NCBI RefSeq assembly: GCF_038070105.1
Contig: NZ_JBBPBZ010000002.1
Span: 1,562,001-1,626,000 of the forward strand
Length of the DNA: 64,000 bases
From: Methylocystis sp. IM3
GTDB lineage: Bacteria; Pseudomonadota; Alphaproteobacteria; Rhizobiales; Beijerinckiaceae
Reading direction: 5' to 3'
How positions within the stretch are numbered: the stretch's first letter is position 1; each line of letters starts with the position of its first letter. The notes under the pieces were generated by a model. That model had not been told where the DNA came from, made no database searches, and worked only from the letters and a program-made list of their open reading frames with translations. A program made the position numbers and the translations under genes. Positions 26,236 through 34,819 of the stretch are shown piece by piece.

Positions 26236-27669
26236 CTATTCTTCGAGGGCGCCTTCCTCGTTCACGGCATGAGCCAAAGAAGCGGTGACGATAAGCCCTG
26301 CGACGCTCACCAGGGTCATCAAGGCGACGACGCCGTCAAGGCCCCAGGCGGCCTGGAGTTGCGGGACGACGAAGGTGCCGAACGTGGCGCCTGCTTTGGC
26401 GGCGCCGGCGGCGAAGCCGCTTGCCGAAGCGCGGATGGCCGTCGGAAAGAGCGCCGGAGCAAGCGTAAAGGTTGTCGCATTGGGTCCGGCGTTCATGAAG
26501 AAGTTGAACAGGACGAACCCTGTAATAATGAAGCCCATGTGCGCCTGCGCGCCGTCATTGGCGACGGCCGCGAAGAGCAGAAGAGTCATGCCGACCGCCA
26601 TGCCGGCGAAACCGGCGATCTGCATGAAGATTCGCCCGAGAGCCGGAACCGCCCAGAGGCTGGCCAGAAAACCCACCAGGAGGAAGAGATCAACGGCCGC
26701 GCTGCCTTGGGCGTCGGCCAGATCCGCCGCCACCGTCCCTGACCCGGCGCCGCCGAAATGTAATGCTCCGAGGATGACCGGCGTGAAGAGGCCAACCCCA
26801 TAAGTGGCCACATCCATGAGCATCCAGGGCAGGGATACGAGTAGCGTCCGGTCGCGGTAATGCGGGTCGAGGAGGGTCCGAAGTCCCGCCCCATGTGACT
26901 TCCGGGTCGGCGATCCGAGGTCGGCTTGCGCTTTGGCCACCTGAAAACCTTGCGCCGATTTCGTTGTTTCTCCGAATTCGCAGCGCAGGAGTGCGAGCAG
27001 CGCCTTCGCCTCGTCGATCCTTCCTTTTGTCACCAGCCATCGCGCGCTCTCGGGCGCGCGTAGACGCGCAACAAAAAACAAAACCGCAATGACGCCGCCC
27101 CCTGCCAGAAGCAGCCGCCAGTCGGCGAGGCTGGGATGAATTTTCAGCACGGCAAGGCCGACCAGCGCCGCAACGAACATGCCGACGGACTGCATGGCGA
27201 TCGTCGCGACCGTCATCCGGCTCCTCGCCTTCCTGGGCATCATTTCGGAAACATAGGTCGCGCTTGTCGGAAAATCCGCGCCGATCGCGGCGCCAGTCAA
27301 AAACTGGGCGAGCACCAGGACCCAAGGATCTGGCGCGAGAGCGCCGAGCAGCGCGGCGAGGCCGATCACCGCCATGTCTATCGTCATGACGCGTTTGCGG
27401 CCGAGCCTGTCCGCGAGCATTCCTCCAAGCCAGGCGCTCGCTGCGGCTCCAAGAACGAGTGCGGACCCCATAAGCCCAACGACGAGCGGAGACAGAGAAA
27501 AGTCGCGCTTCATGAGCGGCAGGGCCAGGCCGAGCGACACGACCGAGAATCCATCGAGAAAGGCGCCGCCGCTGGCGACAAGCCAGAGCGCATAGTGTCG
27601 CCATGTCATCGGCGCCTGATCGATTGCCGAGAAGAACGACGAGGCGGGTATGGCTGGAGAGCGGCTCAA
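26236..27669 (-). CDS. MFS transporter (sugar-porter-like)
   Basis: Major facilitator of 477 aa with 12 predicted membrane segments. The loop 2-3 motif GGMLADRLGRKRV and the sugar-porter-type RAPESARWLVTKGR after segment 6 are visible. The proposed start is TTG 27669, overlapping the ppk2 stop codon (TTGA); ATG 27609 is an alternative that removes 20 residues. Substrate unknown. Coupled to ppk2 on the minus strand. Confidence 0.85.
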   Translation of the reverse strand: MSRSPAIPASSFFSAIDQAPMTWRHYALWLVASGGAFLDGFSVVSLGLALPLMKRDFSLSPLVVGLMGSALVLGAAASAWLGGMLADRLGRKRVMTIDMAVIGLAALLGALAPDPWVLVLAQFLTGAAIGADFPTSATYVSEMMPRKARSRMTVATIAMQSVGMFVAALVGLAVLKIHPSLADWRLLLAGGGVIAVLFFVARLRAPESARWLVTKGRIDEAKALLALLRCEFGETTKSAQGFQVAKAQADLGSPTRKSHGAGLRTLLDPHYRDRTLLVSLPWMLMDVATYGVGLFTPVILGALHFGGAGSGTVAADLADAQGSAAVDLFLLVGFLASLWAVPALGRIFMQIAGFAGMAVGMTLLLFAAVANDGAQAHMGFIITGFVLFNFFMNAGPNATTFTLAPALFPTAIRASASGFAAGAAKAGATFGTFVVPQLQAAWGLDGVVALMTLVSVAGLIVTASLAHAVNEEGALEE

Positions 27670-28571
27670 GGCTGCGCCGGAGGCTCCGGCGCGTGCTCGG
27701 CCGGAGGAGTGTCCGCTTCCAATTTCTTTCCGCGCTTCTTCGCCTCCTCAGCTTGGTGGTAAAGGCGCCTGATCTCCTCGATGTCCACCGTCGGCTTGGG
27801 AATTTGGAGTTTCATGTCTTCGAGCGCATCTGCGATGATGGCTGAAACAGCGAGATTCCTGAACCATTTGTGGTTCGACGGAATGATGAACCAGGGCGCG
27901 TGCGCAGTCGAGCAGCGGGACAGCGCGGCTTCGAATGCCTCGATATAATCGTCCCACCTGTTGCGCTCCGTATAATCGGAGGCGCTGATTTTCCACTGGT
28001 GGGAGGGATCGTCGAGCCGCTCCTTGAAGCGGGCGAGTTGTTCATCCTTCGAAATATAGAGGAAAAACTTCAAAATCGTCGTGTTGTTTTCGACGGAGAG
28101 CAGCTTCTCCCACTCATTTATGAAATCGTAGCGGGGCTTCCATATCTCCTTCGGCGCGAGTTTGTGCACGCGCACGACCAGAACGTCCTCGTAATGCGAA
28201 CGGTTGAAAATCGCGACGTTTCCGCGCCCGGGCGCATGGGGATGGATGCGCCAGAGAAAATCGTGGTCGCGCTCTTCGGCCGTCGGTTGCTTGAAGCCCC
28301 TGACCTGAACGCCTTGGGGATCCATGGCGCTGATCACATGCCAGCAAGTCCCGTCCTTCCCCGCGCCGTCGATGCCCTGAAGCACGATCAGCAGCGAGTG
28401 GCTGCGATCGGCGTAAAGGGCGCGCTGCGCTTTGGTGATGCGCTGCAAGTGCTCCTGAAGCTCGGTGGCCGCCTCGGCGTCGTTGGCGTGCTTTCCATGA
28501 AAGCCGGGATCTACTGCGGCGAGATCGACTTTGGAGCCGGGATCGACGCGAAAGCGCTTGGTGAAGTTCAT
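27666..28571 (-). CDS. ppk2: Polyphosphate kinase 2 family protein
   Basis: Nucleotide phosphorylating enzyme using polyphosphate, 301 aa, one-domain PPK2. Walker A is LQGIDGAGKDGTCWHV (split: LQGIDGAGKDG), the lid region has FKQPTAEERDHDFLWR, and Walker B includes NRSHYEDVLVVRVH. A charged Pro/Glu tail follows. ATG 28571. The window also carries ppk1 at its far end, so this cell has both a polyphosphate-synthesising and a polyphosphate-using kinase. It precedes the MFS gene. Confidence 0.92.
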   Translation of the reverse strand: MNFTKRFRVDPGSKVDLAAVDPGFHGKHANDAEAATELQEHLQRITKAQRALYADRSHSLLIVLQGIDGAGKDGTCWHVISAMDPQGVQVRGFKQPTAEERDHDFLWRIHPHAPGRGNVAIFNRSHYEDVLVVRVHKLAPKEIWKPRYDFINEWEKLLSVENNTTILKFFLYISKDEQLARFKERLDDPSHQWKISASDYTERNRWDDYIEAFEAALSRCSTAHAPWFIIPSNHKWFRNLAVSAIIADALEDMKLQIPKPTVDIEEIRRLYHQAEEAKKRGKKLEADTPPAEHAPEPPAQP

Positions 28572-28745
28572 TCGTCTTGTCCAAATTGATAAGGACTGCG
28601 GCAATGGTCACGCCCGGCCGGAAAACCGTCAACCTGTCACATGGCCATAATGAGCAGAGCCACCGGCGCCTTGTCCTCGCCTATCGACATTCTTCCGGCC
28701 CGATACTACCATCCTGAGAAAGAAACGGGATTTCTAGGGCGCAAG

Positions 28746-29399
28746 ATGTCAGCCGATCTCTATGGCCGCTATCTGGAGGATATTTATACCGAGCCGTCCG
28801 ACATTGATCATGACACGCTCGCCAACCTCGGGCCTTTGCGTCCCATGGCGGGCGTCTGGCGCGGCGAGAAGGGTTTGGACGTCAATCCGAAGGCTGCGGG
28901 GCCGCAGACGCAAGCCTATGCCGAACGGCTCGAACTTCAGCCGATCGATCCCCAGACCAATGGCCCGCAGCTTTTTTACGGATTGCGCTACCATCAGCAC
29001 ATTGTAAAGCCGGGAGACGTCGAGACCTATCACGACCAGATCGGCTACTGGTTGTGGGAGCCGGCGACGGGGGTCATTTTGCAGACTCTGACGATCCCAC
29101 GTGGGCAGACCGCCATGGCGGCCGGCCGGGCGGCGTCCGACGCCAGGGAGTTCGAACTTGTCGCCGAGAGGGGCCTAACGACCAGCGGTATTTGCTCCAA
29201 TCCGTTTCTTGAATCCGCTTTTCGCACCGATGAATATCGGATCCGCGTAACGATCCACGATGATGGAACCTGGCGTTACGAGGAAGCCACCCGCCTTATC
29301 CTCAAGGGCGGCAAGCTTTTCGAACACACGGACAAAAGCACTCTGTTCAAGATCGGTGAACCCACGCCGAATCCGCTGGCGCTGGCGAGGCGCAGCTGA
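28746..29399 (+). CDS. FABP-like / heme-binding beta-barrel family protein
   Basis: Protein of about 217 aa matching the bacterial DUF1794/nitrobindin-related beta-barrel family: LGPLRPMAGVWRGEKGLD at the start of the barrel (GxWxG motif), HDQIGYWLWEPATGVILQTL (in parts), RGQTAMAAG, and a closing EATRLILKGG strand. ATG 28746 is preferred because AGGG lies upstream; in-frame ATGs at 28641 and 28650 would add about 35 residues. Ligand not certain; heme is a family inference. Confidence 0.72.
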   Translation: MSADLYGRYLEDIYTEPSDIDHDTLANLGPLRPMAGVWRGEKGLDVNPKAAGPQTQAYAERLELQPIDPQTNGPQLFYGLRYHQHIVKPGDVETYHDQIGYWLWEPATGVILQTLTIPRGQTAMAAGRAASDAREFELVAERGLTTSGICSNPFLESAFRTDEYRIRVTIHDDGTWRYEEATRLILKGGKLFEHTDKSTLFKIGEPTPNPLALARRS

Positions 29400-29531
29400 A
29401 AGCGATTTTGCATGCTGGAACGCAAATCAGAAGAACGCGCCGCCCGCCCGTCCGGATGAAAGAATCGATTTCGCGGCCCATTTAACCCGGATGGAGAGCG
29501 AGCGGCGCACCACTGGTCGGGTCCGTCGAGC

Positions 29532-29627
29532 CTAACCGTTGCCGATGATTTTCCCAGCGTATGCGACGCCCGTGGTCGCAACCCAAAACGCCAAGGATAT
29601 CAAGGTGGGGCTGTTGAGGACACGCAT
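29532..29627 (-). CDS. Very small membrane peptide (31 aa)
   Basis: Reads MRVLNSPTLISLAFWVATTG then VAYAGKIIGNG: one hydrophobic helix with a short polar end, or a signal-peptide-like segment ending AYA. A near-perfect ribosome site AGGAGG lies five bases before the ATG, which is the main support. Single-pass small protein of unknown function. The flanks 29400-29531 and 29628-29834 hold nothing else I can support. Confidence 0.6.
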   Translation of the reverse strand: MRVLNSPTLISLAFWVATTGVAYAGKIIGNG

Positions 29628-29834
29628 GATCGCCTCCTGATGAAACCAGGACGCTGAGGATATTGTCGTCGGCGCCCTCTTTTTGAGGGGCTGATGAAAA
29701 TTCAAGTCTTCCGAGGGCGTTTGCCGAGGCGGGGTTATCGCCGGGGCCACAGAAGAGCGTGGTTCGAGCCGCCCTTACAATCAAAGACGGCGATCCAGCG
29801 CATATGCCTGCTTTTTATGAGCATTTGCAGTGCA

Positions 29835-29912
29835 TGGTCGGAGTGGCGGGATTCGAACCCACGACCCCTTGTCCCCCAGACAAGTGCGCTAACCGGGCTG
29901 CGCTACACTCCG
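29835..29912 (-). tRNA. tRNA-Pro (GGG)
   Basis: On the minus strand the sequence folds as a full cloverleaf: 7-bp acceptor stem CGGAGTG/CACTCCG, D-arm with GGTTAGCGC, anticodon stem CTTGT/ACAAG with loop CTGGGGG giving anticodon GGG, and T-arm GTGGGTTCGAATCCC(G). Discriminator A and an encoded CCA end are present (29835-29838). Confidence 0.95.
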
Positions 29913-29955
29913 ACTGGCCGCCCTTATAGAGATGCGGCGGCCCTCTGGCAACGGT

Positions 29956-30579
29956 CTAACGTCGGGTAACTGTGAGAAGGCGCTTGCACTCGTCGATTTC
30001 GGCCAGAACATGCCGCAGCAATTCGGCTTGCCGCGTGTCCGGTCGTCGTTCGACCACGACCGGAGCGTTGAAAACAGGCGACGGAATGGCGACCAGTGGG
30101 TATTGGGGGGCGCCCGGCGAATCGGTGGTTTCTGCGTCTGGATGGGCGACTGCCGGCGGCGGAGCGCCGTGCGGCTCGTCGGGAAGCTTTGGCTCCATAT
30201 CGAACAGCGTCGGCTCTGCCGCCGGCTCGGGCGGCGGGGTCTCGGCGGGCGGCGTGGGAGCCGGAGGAGACGATTCGCCGCTCTGGCGGCGCTGCACGTC
30301 GGCGATCACGGCGTCGACCCCTTGCTCCTTGAGGATGCGCTGCACGCCTTTGATCGTATAGCCCTCGCGATAGAGCAGGTGGCGGATCGCCTCGACAAGG
30401 GCGATGTCGCGCGGCCGGTAGAAACGCCGGCCGCCGGCGCGCTTGACCGGATCGATCTCCTTGAAACGCGTCTCCCAGAAGCGCAGCACGTGCTGAGGCA
30501 GGTCGAGATGCTCCGCCACCTCGCCGATTGTGCGCAACGCGGCGAATTCTTCCCTGGCTGTCGCGCCTTTGCCAGCCAC
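29956..30579 (-). CDS. MerR family transcriptional regulator
   Basis: DNA-binding protein of 207 aa: N-terminal MerR helix-turn-helix ([21 protein letters not shown], shown in part; then [21 protein letters not shown]), followed by a long Pro/Glu-rich disordered region and a short C-terminal helix. It starts at GTG 30579. The same regulator often sits near tRNA-Pro and ihfA in Rhizobiales; tRNA-Pro is 43 bases downstream, but ihfA is not here. No effector domain, so the signal is unknown. Confidence 0.87.
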   Translation of the reverse strand: MAGKGATAREEFAALRTIGEVAEHLDLPQHVLRFWETRFKEIDPVKRAGGRRFYRPRDIALVEAIRHLLYREGYTIKGVQRILKEQGVDAVIADVQRRQSGESSPPAPTPPAETPPPEPAAEPTLFDMEPKLPDEPHGAPPPAVAHPDAETTDSPGAPQYPLVAIPSPVFNAPVVVERRPDTRQAELLRHVLAEIDECKRLLTVTRR

Positions 30580-30738
30580 CTTGCCCCCCTGATTCGATCC
30601 GTGAAGCGAACATTACCCGCAGCGGGGCGTCTGTTCAGCCAAAAAAGCCAACGGCCCCCCATGCTTCGCCGCGAGGTGTGGACAAGACTCGCCCGCTTCC
30701 CTTAAGTGCCGGGGTCAGGAAACACAGGGCGGCGCGCA

Positions 30739-31851
30739 ATGGAAGACTGGCTTCTCTTTCCTCATCCCGTGGCGGAGGTGCGGCGTCATGCGACGGAAGA
30801 AAACGCCGTCGCGGTGCGGAATTGGCTGTGGCTCGTGGCCGCGCTGGTTTTGCTCATGGTGCTGGTCGGCGGCGCGACGCGCCTGACGGAATCGGGCCTC
30901 TCGATTGTCGAATGGAAGCCCGTCACGGGCGTCATTCCGCCCTTGTCGCAAAAGGAATGGCTTCAGGCCTTCGAAGATTACAAGAAAATCCCGCAGTACA
31001 AGGAGCTGTTCCCGGACATGGACCTGGCCGGGTTCAAATATATCTACGCCTGGGAATGGGCGCACAGGCTGCTGGGCCGGCTGATCGGCGTCGTCTTCGC
31101 TTTTCCCCTCATCTGGTTCTGGGTCACCAAACAGCTCCCAGCTTCTGTCAAGCCCAAGCTCATCGGCATTCTGGCGCTCGGCGCGCTGCAGGGCGGCGTC
31201 GGCTGGTGGATGGTGTCGTCCGGCCTCATCCATCGAACAGAGGTCGCGCAGGAGCGGCTGGCCATCCATCTGGTCATTGCGGCGCTCATCTTCGCCGCCT
31301 GTCTCTGGGTCGCGGGCGGCCTCGGGCCGCGCAAGGCGTCGAGCGTGCACGACGGGGCAGGGCGGCTGCGGGCGACGGCCCTTGCGATCCTCGCGCTCGT
31401 CTTCCTTCAGCTTTTCATGGGCGGCATCGTCGCCGGGTTGCGCGCGGGACTTGTCGAAAACACCTGGCCGCTGATCGCGGGGGCGTTCATCCCGCCGGCC
31501 GACGTTTTGTGGCCGAACGAACCCTGGTGGTCGAACATCGTCGACACGCCGCTGACGGCGCAGTTCTTCCACCGGATGATCGCCTATGTGATTTTCATCG
31601 TCGCGGCCATCCATCTCGTCGATGCGGCGATGAATGCGGGCGGCGCCGCGCGCAAGGGCGCCGTGCTCCTGTTCGGCCATGTCGTCGGACAGATCGCGCT
31701 CGGCGTCGCGACGCTGCTGCTCATCGAGCCGCCCTTCGCGGGGACGCCGCATCTCCTGCTGGCGCTCGCGCATCAGGCCCTCGGAATGGGGGTTCTGGCC
31801 GTGGCGACGCTTCAGGCGCGGCGGCTGGTGGGCGATCTCGAAACCATTTGA
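30739..31851 (+). CDS. ctaA: Heme A synthase (COX15/CtaA)
   Basis: Oxidises the C8 methyl of heme O to give heme A for aa3-type cytochrome oxidase. It is 370 aa with eight membrane segments. Heme-ligand histidines appear in WEWAHRLLGRLIG, AIHLVIA, QFFHRMIAY and LALAHQALG; the TRLTESGLSIVEWKPVTGV opening is diagnostic of type 2 (alphaproteobacterial/mitochondrial) CtaA. The downstream TIGR04222 gene begins 10 bases after its stop, so the two may be cotranscribed. Confidence 0.95.
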   Translation: MEDWLLFPHPVAEVRRHATEENAVAVRNWLWLVAALVLLMVLVGGATRLTESGLSIVEWKPVTGVIPPLSQKEWLQAFEDYKKIPQYKELFPDMDLAGFKYIYAWEWAHRLLGRLIGVVFAFPLIWFWVTKQLPASVKPKLIGILALGALQGGVGWWMVSSGLIHRTEVAQERLAIHLVIAALIFAACLWVAGGLGPRKASSVHDGAGRLRATALAILALVFLQLFMGGIVAGLRAGLVENTWPLIAGAFIPPADVLWPNEPWWSNIVDTPLTAQFFHRMIAYVIFIVAAIHLVDAAMNAGGAARKGAVLLFGHVVGQIALGVATLLLIEPPFAGTPHLLLALAHQALGMGVLAVATLQARRLVGDLETI

Positions 31852-31860
31852 GGCGAAGCT

Positions 31861-32787
31861 TTGCAAAACATCCCGTTCCTCGATCTTCCCGGTCCCGAGT
31901 TTCTCAACGTCTTCGGGGCGCTGGCCATCATCGTCCTCGCGGCGACCTGGCTCGCGATCCATTTCGCCGATCACACCGGGAGCCGTCCGCCGCCGCCTGT
32001 TCCCGAGAAGCCGGACGCCATCGAGATCGCTTTCCTGCAGGGCGGCGCCAATCAGGTCGTCCGCACCGTGGTCTATGACCTCGTGCAGCGCGGCTATGCC
32101 GCACTCGCCAAGGAGGATCGCGTCATCCCGACGGCGAAGGAGCCACAGCCGGGCGAACTCGACGCAATCGAGGCCTTGGTGCTCGACGCCATTCAGTCGA
32201 AGCCGAAGGCGCATGAGCTCTTCGACAACCGCGCCAAGCGCGCCGAACTGCTGAAGCTTCTCCAGCCCGTGCGGGCGCGGCTCGCGGCGCAGGACCTCAT
32301 CAAACCGGAATCGGTGAAGATCTGGCGCCGCCGCGCGCAGCTCATTGGCGCGCTTCTGCTTGTCGGCTTCGCTGGCGCGAAGATCTATGTCGCCCTGACG
32401 GTGGGGCCCGCGAATGTGTCCTATCTCGTCTTTCTGTGCCTCGCCTCGATCCTGGCGCTTTTCGCGCTCGCCTATGTGCTGACGCGTAGCCACGCCAGCC
32501 GCCGGGGCCGCGCATGGCTGCAGGCGATGGAGCTCGCCTATCGGCCGCGCCTCGACACGGCGCTTGTCCGGCTCGGGTCGTCGCACGGCATGAGAGGCTT
32601 CGAGGGGGCGTCGCTCTTTCTGATCGGCCTTTACGGCTTCTCGGTGCTCAAGGGCACGCCGGATGCGGCCTTCGCCGAGCATTTCAAGCGGGCCTCGGGC
32701 GACGGCGGCGGAAGTTGCGGATCGAGCTGCGGCGGCTCATGCGGCGACGGCGGCGGAGGCGATTTTGGCGGATACGCCGGCAATTGA
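31861..32787 (+). CDS. TIGR04222-type membrane protein with Gly/Cys-rich tail
   Basis: Inner-membrane protein of 308 aa. One N-terminal helix (about 17-33), a soluble domain (about 50-150), two central helices (about 160-200), and a domain with LGSSHGMRGFEGASLFLIGLYGFSVL (in parts) that marks the TIGR04222 family. The last 29 residues are a Gly-rich tail with Cys286, Cys290 and Cys294, each in Ser-Cys-Gly and spaced exactly four apart. It starts at TTG 31861 after GAGGCGAAG. The tail-coding bases contain the ribosome site and start of the DUF692 gene. I infer that the tail may be the substrate of that enzyme; family function is not known. Confidence 0.8.
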   Translation: MQNIPFLDLPGPEFLNVFGALAIIVLAATWLAIHFADHTGSRPPPPVPEKPDAIEIAFLQGGANQVVRTVVYDLVQRGYAALAKEDRVIPTAKEPQPGELDAIEALVLDAIQSKPKAHELFDNRAKRAELLKLLQPVRARLAAQDLIKPESVKIWRRRAQLIGALLLVGFAGAKIYVALTVGPANVSYLVFLCLASILALFALAYVLTRSHASRRGRAWLQAMELAYRPRLDTALVRLGSSHGMRGFEGASLFLIGLYGFSVLKGTPDAAFAEHFKRASGDGGGSCGSSCGGSCGDGGGGDFGGYAGN

Positions 32788-33604
32788 CGCGCTCGGCTCG
32801 GGCCTCGGCTATCGGCCGCAGTTCCGCGCCGACCTCTTCGCCAGCCGCTCGCACGTCGATTTTCTCGAGGTCATCGCCGACCATTATCTCGACGCTTCGC
32901 CCGAGAAGCTCGCCGAGCTCGAGCTTCTCGGCGCGCATTTTCCGATCGTTGCGCATGGGCTCGATCTTTCGATCGGCGGCGCGGACGGCGTCGATCCTGT
33001 CTATCTCGACAAAATCGCGGGGCTGATCGCGCGCATTGATCCGCCCTGGTGGAGCGAACATCTCTGCTTCACCCGCGCGGGCGGCGTCGATATCGGCCAT
33101 CTCGCCGCCTTGCCCTATACGCAGGAGGCGATCGACGCCGTGGCGCGCAATGTCGAGACGGTGCGAAAACGCATAAAGGCGCCGCTGCTTCTGGAAAACA
33201 TCACGACCGTCGTGCGCGTGCCGGGGGCCGAGATGGATGAGCCGGAGTTTCTCACGCGCGTCCTCGAGCGCACGGGCTGCGGCTGGCTCTGCGACGTGGC
33301 CAATCTCTACGCCAACAGCGTAAATTTCGGCGTCGATCTGAACGCCGCCTTCGAACGGTGGCCATGGGACCGGCTCGTGCAAATTCATTACGCGGGCGGG
33401 CGCTGGCGGCAGGGCGTGCTGATCGACAGCCATGACGCGGCGACGAGCGAGGACGTCTGGTCGCTCTATGATCGCATCGTCGCGCGCGCGCCGGTCAAGG
33501 GCGCCATTCTCGAACGCGACGAACGCCTGCCTGAATTCTGCGAGTTGCTCGGAGAAGTGTCGCGCGCTCGCAGAACGCTCGAGGCGCATGGCCGATGGCG
33601 CTGA
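32765..33604 (+). CDS. DUF692 / MNIO family multinuclear non-heme iron oxidase
   Basis: TIM-barrel enzyme of 279 aa from the family of MbnB, TglH and BufB, which oxidise Cys-containing peptides using iron and O2. Conserved metal-site regions are visible: HGLDLSIGG (His64), WWSEHLCF (Glu98, His99), LLENIT (Glu144, Asn145), CDVANLY (Asp177), IHYAGG (His208), IDSHDA (Asp221, His223), and Glu250. The start is TTG 32765, with GGAGG five bases upstream, inside the end of the preceding gene (23-base overlap). ATGs further upstream would run through the neighbour's coding region. Its 3' end overlaps the next gene by 10 bases. Family certain; substrate inferred. Confidence 0.88.
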   Translation: MADTPAIDALGSGLGYRPQFRADLFASRSHVDFLEVIADHYLDASPEKLAELELLGAHFPIVAHGLDLSIGGADGVDPVYLDKIAGLIARIDPPWWSEHLCFTRAGGVDIGHLAALPYTQEAIDAVARNVETVRKRIKAPLLLENITTVVRVPGAEMDEPEFLTRVLERTGCGWLCDVANLYANSVNFGVDLNAAFERWPWDRLVQIHYAGGRWRQGVLIDSHDAATSEDVWSLYDRIVARAPVKGAILERDERLPEFCELLGEVSRARRTLEAHGRWR

Positions 33605-34155
33605 GCCAGACGCAAGCGCTGCTGGCGCGTCTCTTCACCGACGCCAGGCTGCGGCGCGCATTCTTTCAGGCCCCGCAGGAGACTGCGCGAGGCTTCGGTC
33701 TGAGCGATTCGGAGGCCGCGGCGCTGGCGGCGCTGGACAGGCGCGAGGTCGAGGATTTCGCCCGCAGCCTCCTCGGCAAGCGCGCCCTCGACGCCCGCAA
33801 GGCGCTGCCGCTGACGGCGAAGGCGTTGGGTCCGGCGTTCGACGCACTTCTCTTCGAGGCGATCGAAGGTCCGCCCGCCCCTGAGCGTCATCGCGCCGAC
33901 GCCGCGGCCCTGGCGACGCTCCTGGCCGAGCGTGGGGCCTCGCCAGCCTGGATTGTTGATCTCGCGCGCTACGAAATGGCGTTCGTCGCCGCCGCGCGGC
34001 CGGGCGCTTTGCTTCTGTTGCGCCGATTTTCCTTTCCGGTGGACGAAATCGCCGGCGCGCTCCTTGCCGGGACGCCCGTCGAGGCAAGGCCCCGCGCGCG
34101 CACTGGCCTTTGGTTGCGCGCGCCGTGGGGACGATTGCATTGGCGGCTGCTGTAG
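33595..34155 (+). CDS. Unrecognised protein in MNIO operon (possible partner protein)
   Basis: Unrecognised protein of 186 aa. It is mainly helical at first (ALLARLFTDARLRRAFFQAP, then GLSDSEAAALAALDRREVEDFARSL in parts), then a region with LLLLRRFSFPVDEI, and a C-terminal Arg/Trp-rich end LHWRLL. No signal peptide or membrane segment. Its ATG lies inside the end of the DUF692 gene, so coupled translation is likely. In methanobactin and bufferin operons the gene after the DUF692 enzyme encodes a required partner (MbnC/BufC type); position suggests the same role here, but I see no clear sequence match. Confidence 0.72.
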   Translation: MALSQTQALLARLFTDARLRRAFFQAPQETARGFGLSDSEAAALAALDRREVEDFARSLLGKRALDARKALPLTAKALGPAFDALLFEAIEGPPAPERHRADAAALATLLAERGASPAWIVDLARYEMAFVAAARPGALLLLRRFSFPVDEIAGALLAGTPVEARPRARTGLWLRAPWGRLHWRLL

Positions 34156-34184
34156 CGCCACCGGTGGTGATGAGGCGAGGCCCT

Positions 34185-34592
34185 TTATGCGCCCCGCCGA
34201 TAGGCAAGCGGCATCTCGACCTGGCGGCGCTCGGCGACGACGTCGATCAGGCGCTCGGCGCCACGGTCGCGCGCTTCCTGGCTTTGCGCCTTGGCGAGAT
34301 CATCGCTCGCTTCCTTGAATTGCGCCTCGGCGTCTGCGAGCTGTCCGCGCAGATCGTTGAGAGAGGCAATGATGTTTTCCCGGCGCGTGCGGGCCGCGCG
34401 GGCATAGGTGGGATAGGCGAAATGATTGGGGTCGGAGATATTGGCCCGCTGTTCTTCGGTTGCGATCTCGCGTTCCAGCTCGTTCGACATGCGGGTGAAT
34501 TCGGCGATGATGGCATTGAGCTGAACAATGCGCCGCCGCTTTTCCTCTGCCTGAAAACGCTTCAGGCGGACCAACGTATCCCGCGATTTCAT
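34185..34592 (-). CDS. fliJ: Flagellar export protein FliJ-like
   Basis: Helical coiled-coil protein of 135 aa with the alphaproteobacterial FliJ pattern: MKSRDTLVRLKRFQAEEKRR, then EIATEEQRANISDP.HFAYPTYA. FliJ regulates the flagellar type III export ATPase FliI. No fliI or other flagellar gene is near, so it is an isolated copy. ATG 34592 (rather than 34616) begins at the family's usual MKSRD. Convergent with the MNIO operon. Confidence 0.82.
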   Translation of the reverse strand: MKSRDTLVRLKRFQAEEKRRRIVQLNAIIAEFTRMSNELEREIATEEQRANISDPNHFAYPTYARAARTRRENIIASLNDLRGQLADAEAQFKEASDDLAKAQSQEARDRGAERLIDVVAERRQVEMPLAYRRGA

Positions 34593-34819
34593 GTTTTCGA
34601 CTCCGTTACGCCACACTCATGAAAAACAAACCGTTAATTCGCGAGACCGCTTCACTATGCCTGCCGCAGGTTGCTCTTTGGTTACCGGCCGAAAAAATTG
34701 CGGATGCTGTGGCGCCGATGCAAAAGGGCGTGAATAAGACGAAAAAAAGATTTGTGAGGCTAGAGCATGGCCGTTAACCTTCGGCTGCGCGATATTGCGC
34801 GGCCCATTGGCTTAGCGTC

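Noticed and set aside
30715..32682. Minus-strand frame of 655 codons opposite cox15 and the TIGR04222 gene
   Set aside because: Arg/Glu/Asp-rich antisense artefact with no domain; the plus-strand genes are clearly coding.
34592..34660. CtrA-like site (TTAA, 7 bases, TTTT on the minus strand) upstream of fliJ
   Set aside because: The second half-site has only two of four consensus bases and there is no TTAAC; too weak to list.
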